Source: Halocafeteria seosinensis
Taxonomy: Eukaryota; Sar; Bigyra; Bicosoecida
Reading direction: 5' to 3'
Length of the DNA: 20,149 nucleotides
Assembly: GCA_001687465.1 (NCBI GenBank)
Contig: LVLI01000611.1
Location: 1-20,149, forward strand
Each line of letters starts with the position of its first letter. The first letter of the stretch is position 1. A program made the translations under genes and the position numbers. Shown in pieces: positions 7,984-16,360 of this stretch. The notes beneath the pieces were generated by a model that was not told the origin of the DNA, did not search any database, and worked only from the letters and a program-made list of their open reading frames with translations.

Positions 7984-9615
7984 ATGGCGCGCGTCGCTAC
8001 AGAGGCTGCTCCAGTCTCATTAATGTCGAATTTCGACAGAAGCGAAAGCAATAGTGCTTCATATAGCAATGGTGGCTTCAAACCATCTGCCAGCTATGGG
8101 CGGAGTCCGTGGGAACACCATCATTATACAGTCTCTAGTGAGCCTGAAAGCCCTCCCATAGACAATGTGATAGGTTGGGTGATTCGGGGAAGTGTTCCTC
8201 CTACTTCAGTACAGAAAGATGTAAGTGAATAGCCAGTCTATGCTCCTGTATAAGAGGGAGGTAGTTAACGTGTGCCTTCAGCGAGCAGCTCAGCGGTACT
8301 TTTTGTTCCCTTTGAGCTTCCCTCTGTGGCTGCCCTTGCTGTAGGGACAACTCCGCCCGGCTTATATAGCGTGTGTTGCGTATTTTACGCGTTCGAAATG
8401 CCTGAAATAATGGTACCAATTTGTGATTTGCAGAAGAAGCTATGCTGTTGCACTAAATTAGGCCGGCGCAAACGCCAAGAGGTGCGTGAGAAAAGAGCAA
8501 AAATTCGGAGTGACCTTGAACCCTTCAATTTTCGGTCATTTTATTCATGCAGGATCGCTTACTTGCTTGTCCTCAAATCAAAGACAGAGAGGATGTGGGG
8601 TTCTATGGTGTCTTCGATGGTACCGTCGGAGATGACGCTGCGCACTTTGTCCAGTCGTATATACTTAGAGAATTGGTGGGAACGGAAGTAAGTTAACGCT
8701 GCTGTTCTCGCAGCCCAAGACCCCGCATCTCATACGTGTTCTTCGCTCATTTCTGGTGTTCCAGGAGTTCGAGAACATCTTAGATATGTCTCACATGGAA
8801 TTTGAATCGCCCAAAGCACGATCTGCTATTCGCCGTGCCCTTGAGCTGGTACGTTATAGACTACCGTCTCTGGTATCCACCAAGAGTTGCAATCCGGAGC
8901 GTCAATTCTCTACTCTGTTTCGGCAGGCATACCGAGAAACTGATTCCAATTTGCTGGAACACTGCGCTAAATACCGTCTAGATTATGCTTCGTCTACGGC
9001 TGTAACTGCTCTCATAACTGGCAAATTGTTGACTGTGGGTAGTTTGGGGGATAGCCGCATAGCCATCGGAAGGGAAAGACGAGGAAGCCTAATCGGCGAA
9101 TTCTTAACCCGAGATCACAAACCGGACCAACCTGAAGAACTCAAGCGGATACAATCCGTAGGTAGAAAGAATTTCTAGCTGCCCTTTCGATTTTCTCTCT
9201 ATATGCGATTCATGTGGATTTGATGGTGCAGACCGGAGGATCTCTAACGTACTTACACGGGGGTAAACCTTTCTTACGCGGGGGCGATTTCTCTCGTCGA
9301 CAACAACGCGGAGATAGACCGATGCAGTTGAACTACAGCCGAGCATTCGGTGGGAAAGACTTGAAGTGCTTTGGATTAAGCGCTTCGCCTGATATAACTC
9401 AGCTAAGTTTAGATGAATCAGATCACCTGGTGATCCTCGCGAGTGATGGCTTGTGGGATGTGGTCGATGCTGATACGGCTGTGCGCATGGCTTGGCATGC
9501 GTATATTAATGGAAGGGATGCGTCGGAAGACCTTTCCGAATTCGCTTTGAAGCAGCACGACTACCGCGGGTCTATTGACAATGTTACTGTAGTAGTAATA
9601 TTTATGCAGCATTAG
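7984..9615 (+). CDS. PP2C-type (PPM) serine/threonine protein phosphatase
   Basis: Metal-dependent phosphatase that removes phosphate from Ser/Thr. Exons 7984-8220, 8434-8481, 8553-8687, 8765-8848, 8927-9157 and 9232-9615 all join in phase 0 for 372 residues. The ATG at 7984 is the first in frame. Residues 1-79 are a Ser-rich leader. The catalytic domain starts near 80 with GRRKRQED (89-96), the family's G-K/R-R-x-x-x-E-D motif. It continues with YGVFDG (113-118), GDSR (209-212), RDHKPDQ, LRGGDFSRR, QLNYSRAFG, SDGLWD (316-321) and DNVTVV (361-366). The metal-binding acidic residues in ED, FDG, SDG and DN are all present. The usual DGHGG is DGTVGD, a variant I recall from apicomplexan and other protist PP2Cs. 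The 78-nt segment 8849-8926 is called an intron because it has GTACGT and CAG ends and interrupts a helix, although it is open and a multiple of three. Convergent with the zinc-cluster gene, 149 bp away. Confidence 0.9.
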
Positions 9616-9764
9616 GGTGAAGACTGCCGCTGTTACATGTGCGTGCAACCTCTGTGTTGCTCGCGAACTATCAGTCATTCAAGAAATACTAACATATGTT
9701 GACAAAATTCTGCTAAGAGTAGCCGTGTATGCGCCTCTCTACATCTAAGCAGTTGCTGGCATGG

Positions 9765-11981
9765 TCAAAAATCCCAAAAATCAAACGGATCATATCGGGG
9801 TTGGCCCCAGTGGTGTTCGTGGTGTTCTTCCTCTTTTCCTTCATCTTCAGTGAGGCTGTGCGCACTATCAGGTTTTAGTGCTGTGTCAGACGGAACAAAA
9901 TTGGGAGCATTTGCTCTTGATAACGGTGACTCCTCTGCAACCCACACTCTGGAAGATTCCTCGGTAGTGCTGTACGTATTATCAGGTCTCAGTGCTGTGT
10001 CAGATGTTGGAACAAAATTGGGAGCATTTGCTCTTGATAACGGTGGCTCCTCTGCAACCCACACCCTGGAAGATCCCTCGGTAGTGCTGTACGTATTATC
10101 AGGTTTCCGTGCTGGTTCAGATGTTGGAACAAAACTGGGAGCATTTGCTGTTGATAATGGTGTCTCCTCCGCAACCCACACTCTGGAAGATTCCCCGGCC
10201 GTAGACGACTCAATATCTAGCGAATGTTCATGTGGCAGCGACGAAGCAACTCTTGAATCGAATCTCTGGGTTCCATAGCTACCGGACCAATCGCTAGTCC
10301 ATGCCTCCACTCCCACAGGCTGTTGTCCGCAAGATTCATCATGTGAACTACGGTGAGTTCTCGTGGAGGGCTGGGTTATCGTGGTGGCTTCATCGATGTC
10401 AGATCCTTCAGACTTGGCGTGTCCAACTAAGTTTAGGTTACTTGATGCTGTTGTTCTGAAGAAGAGGGAATGCAGTAAACTTTTGGCAGTGGAATTGTAC
10501 ACTGCAAGGCAAATAATCCACTCAACCGTTGGAAACAAGGCGGAGAAACATGGTGAACCAGATTCAGCCCTTAGGTCAACTCCATGAAGGCCACTATGAA
10601 CTTGCAAAGTCCAGGCCCCTTCAAAACCTTCAGCATGGCGGTTTAATATTGTCTTATTTAAGCCATTCAATGTATCGCAATGTAATCGATTCTTCTTCGC
10701 TTCATCCGCCCAGACGTTTATACAATTGTGTATTGAGGCGTCAAAACTACGGGCCACGTCTCCAAGTTCACATTCTGCGCCCGTATCAGGTTTTTCCACT
10801 GGCCAAAGATAACCTAACTTAACTGTTTGCCCCAAATCTGAGCTCTGAAACGTAATAATCTGAGTGCCTTCCATCGTAGTGAACAATGCCTTCGTATTCT
10901 TCATTGACGCAGTTCTCAGAAACTGCACCCCCGCAGAGCACCATGGCCCAGAGGACAGTCGGTCTGCTATGTTTAGCAGGCGTTTCCATTTCTCGGGGCA
11001 TGTTTCCGTCCTGTAACATCCGTACAATACAAATTTCAGAAGTACAAGACTGTGTGAGTGCCTGTCAGTACTTACAGGAGTGGGCATCTAGCTGCAACGT
11101 GAGCTCTAACAATCCCTTCCTCAAGGTTAAATGTATTCACCGCAAGTTTGTTCGCAAAAACGTTTGTTATACCGCGACCACTTGAATGAAATTCCATTGC
11201 GGCGAATGGGAGTTGCTGGACTGAAGTGCATTGACGCAGTTGCTCCGCGGATTTGTCCACCCGGTCTCGCTGCGCAATAGAAAAAGTAGAACATCGTCCG
11301 TGACCAGTAACAGCAGCCCGAACGTCGATACCCTCAACTTACCAGAAGAGTATGTCTAAAAGTTCGGCGATCTTCGGTATTATTATTCCCCAGAGGCATG
11401 TTTTCTCTGTGGCCTCCCGATGCATACGCGGGCTGGATGGAGGTAAGAGAAGCAAAATAAGTCAATCGTCTAGATGTCCGCGTGAAAACGCCTTTCAAAC
11501 GTACCAAGGAAACTACATGATATGCTGACTGGGGATCTGGTGCAGTCCCGCCACTCGCATTCGTTGTTTTGGAAGCACTCACCGAGTCGTGCACTTCCGC
11601 TGTGGCTGATCCTGTATCGCGGTCAGTGTAGCTTTGCTGCTCGGGAATAACACACTGGCCTTCTATTTTTCTGCTAACACAGCGGCCACAGGGAACGACA
11701 CCGTCACATTTTCTGCGTATTTTCCTGCAATTCGTGCATGCTCGGGATACCTGGGCTCCTTTGCGGGGTCTCTTTTTGACCCCAAACACGGATCGTCTCT
11801 TGCCTCGTTTCCTGCGGGTGGTACTCTGGTTTCCGTTTGCCTCCGATTCGTTCGAAGCCGAGGCACCTGTGTCAGCCCCTGGCGCTGAAAACGCATGCAT
11901 CTCTTGGGAGGAGTGGGAATGAGGTTTATCCACTTCCTCGGTGCTGCTCGAACAGGTGCCTGCCACTTGGTCCTTGTCCAT
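9765..11981 (-). CDS. Zn2Cys6 zinc-cluster transcription factor with PAS-like segment and 39-residue repeats
   Basis: Putative nuclear DNA-binding regulator. Exons 11981-11505, 11432-11343, 11269-11076 and 11010-9765 join with consistent phases (0, 0, 2) to give 668 residues; the start is the first ATG in frame. A basic stretch (about 67-80, probable nuclear localisation signal) leads into the zinc cluster, with cysteines at 82, 85, 92, 98, 101 and 110 (C-x2-C-x6-C-x5-C-x2-C-x8-C). Residues 200-300 (LPFAAMEFHSSG, then VFANKLAVNTF) look like a PAS fold, the arrangement of the fungal ERT1/AcuK/Rds2 regulators of carbon metabolism; that link is inference. Residues 528-643 are three 39-residue repeats opening SSRVWVAEE. 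The protein ends in a His/Glu-rich stretch and the acidic-aromatic PFDFWDF, suggestive of an activation domain. The 72-nt intron 11504-11433 is open and a multiple of three, so a form 24 residues longer is possible. The gene is divergent from the SARNP-like gene across about 530 bp. Confidence 0.78.
9892..10242 (-). repeat. Tandem 117-bp repeats inside the zinc-cluster gene
   Basis: Three copies of a 117-bp unit. The marker GGAACAAAA/GGAACAAAACTG on the plus strand begins at 9892, 10009 and 10126, exactly 117 bp apart. On the minus strand each unit codes 39 residues of the form SSRVWVAEE-x-PLS-x-ANAP-x-FVP, followed by PDNTYSTTE. The promoter-distal copy has lost a codon and its last third has diverged. 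Frame is kept throughout, so the repeats are under coding constraint and may vary in number between strains. Confidence 0.85.
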
Positions 11982-12512
11982 ATTCTCTCGTCCTCTGTTT
12001 TCTTTCAAACTGTAATACCTTTTGATTCCACACTAAAATGAAGCCAAAAAAACGAGTAGAAGCACCTAAATAGGGCGTAGAAATCCTTGGACAAGTGTTC
12101 CTCCGCCTTCAAGCGGTGCCCAAATGGCACTGAAAGCTTGCACCACAGGCTTCCTCGCACTCTCGTGGCTGGATCCATTCATTGGCATATGTTCACCAAT
12201 CCTTGAGGTAGTCACCATTGTATTGCATGTCCACAGCCATGTCCATGACATGCATGCACGCACCGAAAAATGATTTGGATTGGATGACGTATCGTACAAT
12301 CTTTTCGTCGACTCATGTTTTGTTGGCTGATTAAATAGCGTTTGGTAGTCTTAGTTCATGTTGATGGTTTATATACCGGTATTCGTAGGGACAGAGGATA
12401 CGTAAGTCCTCTTAAGCTGTGTTTTCTGGACGAGTAAGCCCCGGGAAAGCTGCAAAGATCGTTTGATCCATTCCACTACCTTTGATATATACACGAAGCC
12501 AAGCCGTGAATA
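11982..12512. promoter_or_regulatory. Shared divergent intergenic region
   Basis: About 530 bp between the start codons of the zinc-cluster gene (minus strand) and the SARNP-like gene (plus strand), so it should hold both promoters and 5' UTRs. No coding frame looks real and no clear TATA box or operator can be named. It is called regulatory only from its position. Confidence 0.4.
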
Positions 12513-13716
12513 ATGGAAGAAGCACTCAACCCTCATAAAATGAAGGTTGCTGAGCTCCGTGAGGAGCTCGAGAAACGCAATCTTCCCACCAGTGGATTGA
12601 AAAATGAGCTACAAAAACGATTGGAGCAAGCTCTAGATGGTATGTAGGGCCATTTGACTATGTATGGGATCTTCCCAAGACATCCAGGGGCTGCAGTAGG
12701 GATGATACGAATGGAAGGTTCTTTCATGTGGGATATCTTGGTTTATTCAATGCTATAATAATGTGTTTTCTCCCTGTAAGCTTTGCTAAGGGAGGTATCG
12801 TCGACCCCTGGTCGTCCGGCTCCCTGTGGGTTCAGCCTTTGAGTATGCCTGCACCATTTTTGTTATTTTGTGGTGAAGTTCATCGTTTTGAAAAAAATGG
12901 CCCTTTGCAGAAGAAGCGTTTGGAACCTCTGAACTTAATGATGGTACGTCTTTCACTCGCAATAGGATAGAATGTGTTTGGAAGTGTATGTGTACTTGGA
13001 ACCGTGTTGCAGAATCAACTCCATCTCCTGAATTCCAACACTCTGGAGAAACAAACACCGATGAAAGTGCTACACAGCAACGCTTAAACGAAGACAGGAG
13101 AGCCTCCACGACGACAACTGGTCAGAATGCATCCGAGGGTGAGGGGCAGCCTGTGAAGCAGCAGCAACAGGAACCGACAGCTGCTGCTGGTTCTGCAGCA
13201 TCGACGGCGCAACAAACCCAACCCACGGAGGCCGAAAAAGACGCAAACGACAAGCTTTTACAACGAGCACAAAGATTTGGTCTATCTACAGCCGAGACAG
13301 AAGCTGCCAAAGCAGCGAAGCGGGCTGAACGTTTTGGGTTGCAAAAGCCGGTTGCCGGGAAACCAACGGCTGGTGATAGCAAAAAGATTGGAGGCCTTGA
13401 GTTGGATGAAGATCAATTACACAAGTTAGAAATGCGTGCCAAAAAATTTGGTACCGTCACACCTGAAGCAGCAAAGACTTTAGAAGAAAAGAAGAAGATC
13501 GAAAGGGCTCAACGGTTTGGACTACCTCTGAAAGAGGAAACAACGAAAACTCCAGCAAAGGGAGAAGCCGCAAGTGGTGTTGCTGGCAAGAAACGAAGTA
13601 GGCCAGGAAGGGGTGGTGGCCCACGAGGAGGTGGTGGACGTGGTGGACGAGGACGTGGAGGTTTTAGAGGCGGAAGAGGAGGACCTAAACGTCAACGTGG
13701 GGGTCTCTTCGCGTAG
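12513..13716 (+). CDS. SARNP/CIP29/Tho1-like SAP-domain RNA-binding protein
   Basis: Nuclear mRNA-packaging and export factor of the SARNP (animals), MOS11 (plants), Tho1 (yeast) family, a partner of the TREX complex and the UAP56/DDX39 helicase. Exons 12513-12639, 12911-12943 (a 33-nt microexon) and 13013-13716 join in phase 1 at both junctions, for 287 residues. Residues 5-42 are a SAP domain (LNPHKMKVAELREELEKRNL, then a second helix ending KNELQKRLEQAL). A low-complexity Gln/Thr/Ala linker follows. The C-terminal half carries the family's repeated R-A-x-R/K-F-G motif four times (RAQRFGL, RAERFGL, RAKKFG, RAQRFGL), the Tho1/MOS11 C-terminal helicase- and RNA-binding signature. The last 40 residues are an RGG box ending KRQRGGLFA, typical of RNA-binding, arginine-methylated tails. 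The 271-bp first intron could hide an unrecognised extra exon. Confidence 0.9.
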
Positions 13717-14213
13717 GCAGGGACTACTGTAGATTAGTGTCCCGATTCGACATAGAGTTTTCTGTAAGAGAGACTTATCTCTGTGAGTTGGGATGTAGCG
13801 CAAAGGATTGTCGTGGACGGCATTGTCTACGTCCAGTTAGTGAGCGGTTCTCGTCACCCCTGCGGTTCGGTGTGGAGTATTGATGGTTTTGCTAGCTCGG
13901 GGGTCATTTTGTGTGTTCCCCCTTGGATGGTTGAAGTTGTGAACGTCCAGAACGTTCGCGAAAAAATGTACACTGTGAAGTTCGACTGCTCAAAGCTTCA
14001 CTAGCCTTTAGTCACGCATCTCACACGCCTTCCAGGAGTTGTAGACAGCTCTGATGCACGAAAACCAATTAAATACATCATCAGTAAGCATAATAATCCC
14101 GGGGTTTCGATTGCCGCTTCTTATCTCCTACCAGGGACGAAAAGAATGCAGAATTCTTCTTCGCAGCGCTTCACAAGCCCCGACGCACACCAACTTCCAT
14201 CTATAATAAAGGC
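13717..14213. other. 3' flank of the SARNP-like gene and left side of the transposon
   Basis: About 500 bp with no recognised gene. A 73-codon open frame at 13783-14004 has no ATG at its listed start and no domain. The left end of the broken transposon should lie here or just beyond, but I found no terminal inverted repeat matching a right-hand end in 16210-16360, so the element's limits are unknown. Confidence 0.4.
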
Positions 14214-15017
14214 ATGGATAAGGGTAGGGCTACATCATGGAAAGAGAACGAGGAGACTCATCAAAGGTGCGGACTTACTTGGGTTTCGTTGTACTCCTTT
14301 GGAGATTGCTTACAGTTGGTGCAGAACTGGACGCTAATGGTGACGACGAGGCACGCCAGTATTTCGCGTCCAAGTTTACGACCAAAAAATATCGCGTGTG
14401 GAAAGAAAAGTTCCGACAAGATCTGGTAGAGCGGGATCTGGAGGAGCTTCTCGTAGCACCAGAAAATAGAGAAGGTGACTATTCGCATTGCTTTACGCGG
14501 GAATTCGCTAGCACTTTGCTGTATCACCGTCACGGGAAGAGAGGTAAGAAAGCTGAATGGCCTGCTGAACTGACAGCCCCTCTCAAGAAAAAGCTGAAGG
14601 CCCAAACAGCTCGAGGAATTCCGGAAGAGGCGCAGCATGTAAAAGAAATGACAATCAACTTGTGCAGCAATGATCCTGACCTGCAGCATCTCCTCGGAAA
14701 AGCACAGCGCTTCAGTCTCACAACATATCGCCGAAGGATTTCTGATACCCTGGAAGGGAAAACCGGAGGCACAAGCAAAGCCTCAGTGCTGCCTCAAAAC
14801 TGGGAAAAAATGCAGCCGGATTTGGCGCAAAATTGCTCAGTATGATCCAAACATACAACACTCCGCAGGCGTTCTTGTTTCAGTTAGATGAATGCGGAGT
14901 GAGATTCTTGAACGCGCAGAAGACAACGATTCCTGTGGGAACTGAAGCTGTTTCCTTACTTGGATCAAACGAGAAAAGACAGATCACCATGACTCCTGTG
15001 GTGAATGCTTGTGGAGA

Positions 15018-15097
15018 CACACACACACAAATGTGACAGATAGCCCACCGGCCGGGAAGTTGACCACATCCTCTTAACGAGGAGCGGTAAGCGCCCG
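15018..15097. mobile_element. 80-bp insertion in the transposase, flanked by 8-bp direct repeats
   Basis: TGTGGAGA occurs at 15010-15017 and again at 15098-15105. Removing the 80 bases between plus one copy of the repeat (88 bases) restores continuous transposase frame: VNACGE runs on into LLLTHVVVAGK. The insert starts with a CA run, then 55 bases matching 6961-7015 at 48 of 55 positions. An 8-bp target duplication is typical of hAT-type DNA transposons and of some other short elements. The insert has no terminal inverted repeat that I can see and is too short to code for anything. It postdates the transposase. Confidence 0.72.
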
Positions 15098-15834
15098 TGT
15101 GGAGAACTGCTGTTGACTCATGTTGTTGTTGCCGGCAAAACAAACCATCTTCGCTTCGACCCAATAGGGCCGCATGGCATGGCTATTTCAGCGAACCACG
15201 AATACCTCATGCATACAAATGAGAGTAATACCAACCACTGGATGTCTCAAGAGTGTCTCGAGGAAATCGTGGCCAAATTGCATGAGCATGTGGTCAGACT
15301 CCGCCACTGTTCCCTCATTGCCAAAAGGCGATCTTAGCGCTTGATTGTGCACCCGTGCACACCAAAAAGTCATTCCGCGAAAAGATGCAAGAAGAGTATC
15401 CATTGATTGACTTGAGCTACATTCCGGTCCGTATGACCTGTAAACTGCAGCCTTGCGATTTGAGTTTGTTCGGTGTTGTAGCGGCCAAGTTAAGAGCGTC
15501 CAGCTCCGATTTCCTGCGGGCAATCTCAGACGACGCAGATGAGGCTGATTTCGGGGGGATGGGGTGCCATTGCCTTCTGGAAAATTTGCTGAACAAAGCA
15601 ATTCCGTCCGCGTTTAGCGAAATTTCCCCGCGTACCATCATTTCCGGGTTCGAACAGTCTGCGGCAAATTGCTTCCCACATTTGAAACATGGATTTTACA
15701 CAGAGACTAGGGATATAATACGTACCAACAGCGCGGAGCATCGGAGCATTGCGCAGGCCATTGAGGAATCAAAGCATTGGCCCGACTTCTTTGAGGTAAA
15801 GCGGTTCAAGCAGTTTATGCTGGGAGATCCTCTT

Positions 15835-15960
15835 GCTGATATGACCCGTTCTGAGTTAGGGCTGATGTGCAAAGCAAGGGGTTTACCGATACTAGGGCTC
15901 CGAAAATCCTTTCTTGTAAAGCAGCTACAAGAGGCCATTGACCAAGAGGAGCAGTCGGAT
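15835..15960 (+). other. SAP motif inside the transposase remnant
   Basis: Residues LADMTRSELGLMCKARGL followed by GLRKSFLVKQLQEAI fit the SAP pattern: helix, turn, Lys/Arg-rich second helix with the conserved Gly. SAP motifs bind AT-rich or scaffold DNA. The segment is in the same frame as the third catalytic Asp region upstream and the chromodomain downstream, so it belonged to the same protein. A real SAP domain also opens the SARNP-like protein 3.3 kb upstream, but the two are too different to suggest recent exchange. Confidence 0.65.
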
Positions 15961-15987
15961 TCGGATCCGTGTGTCGACATCGACGTT

Positions 15988-16209
15988 CCACCAGGTATGT
16001 TTGTCGTGTAGAAGTTCTTGCAGGAAGACAAAGAAGAACAGCGCATTCTTGTCAAGTGGAAAGGTGATCCAGACACTGAAAACTCCTGGGAGTATGTGCC
16101 ATCGCTCCAGGAGGACCTCGGTAAGGAGTTTGAGGCTTTCTACGACCAATTTTTGCAGTTGAGCCTCGGGACTGTCCCATCCATGTTCTCCACTCCTATG
16201 AAAATATAA
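15988..16209 (+). other. Chromodomain at the transposase C-terminus
   Basis: After a proline-glycine turn the frame reads FVV-stop-KFLQED, then EEQRILVKWKGDPDTENSWE and YVPSLQED, ending with FEAFYDQFLQL. This matches the chromodomain pattern V-E-x-I-L ... Y-L-V-K-W-x-G-x-x-x-x-x-x-T-W-E-P-x-x-N-L ... F. The aromatic-cage positions normally include the first-strand aromatic and both Trp residues; the two Trp are present. Chromodomains bind methylated histone tails, so this module would steer insertion to marked chromatin. Confidence 0.75.
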
Positions 16210-16360
16210 TTCATGTAAGACAAATGTAGTACAATACGCATGTATTTTTTTATATTTTGATGGTTCACACTCCATGAAACACCTTCAAATCATCCAAATA
16301 TGACCGTTTTGTAGAAGCGGCCCTTATTTCTGCATCCTAGGGTATGCATTACAGTAATAA

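Larger units (their letters stand above)
14237..16209 (+). pseudogene. Broken pogo/Tigger-like (DDE_1) transposase with SAP and chromodomain
   Basis: Decayed transposase of the pogo/Tigger/jerky type (Tc1-mariner superfamily). The N-terminal part (14237-14830) is Lys/Arg/Glu-rich and probably held the DNA-binding helices. All three catalytic acids are recognisable, but in different frames: QLDECGVRF (first Asp, near 14885), LALDCAPVHTKK (second, near 15340) and KLQPCDLSLFG (third, near 15450). A SAP motif (MTRSELGLMCKARGL, near 15841) follows, then a chromodomain (near 15997-16150: FVV, KFLQED, RILVKWKG, ENSWEYV). Lesions: a one-base loss near 14830 after PDLAQ; an 80-bp insertion at 15018-15097; a shift near 15300-15325; and TAG at 16009-16011, where chromodomains usually have Glu (FVV-stop-KFL). 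The true start is unclear. No terminal inverted repeats were found. With this many breaks it cannot make an active enzyme from this copy. Confidence 0.82.

Noticed and set aside
8282-8340. Possible extra PP2C exon between exons 1 and 2
   Set aside because: It has an acceptor-like start and a GTAGGG donor-like end, but no phase lets it join both neighbours without a stop. Direct joining of 8220 to 8434 keeps frame and gives the expected motif.
9892-10242. Regularly spaced repeats resembling a repeat array
   Set aside because: The units are 117 bp, contiguous, without spacers and in coding frame, so this is a protein-coding tandem repeat and not a CRISPR or satellite array.
9850-10278. Plus-strand open frame with three internal repeats
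   Set aside because: Antisense shadow of the 117-bp coding repeats of the zinc-cluster gene. The minus-strand frame fits splicing and continues into the zinc cluster.
10819-11019. Minus-strand open frame with a signal-peptide-like start (MPREMETPAKHS, then VLWAMVLCGGAV)
   Set aside because: Overlaps exon 4 of the zinc-cluster gene in another frame and stops soon after; the exon 4 frame is continuous with the upstream exons.
11072-11260. Separate 62-codon minus-strand gene
   Set aside because: It fits as exon 3 of the zinc-cluster gene, with an acceptor at its start and GTAAGT at its end, and the PAS-like pattern continues across the next junction.
15018-15097. Introner or ordinary intron in the transposase
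   Set aside because: The only good donor-like GTAAGC sits near the 3' end of the insert and no AG acceptor follows in place. The left edge lacks GT, so it is not a plausible intron in the sense direction.
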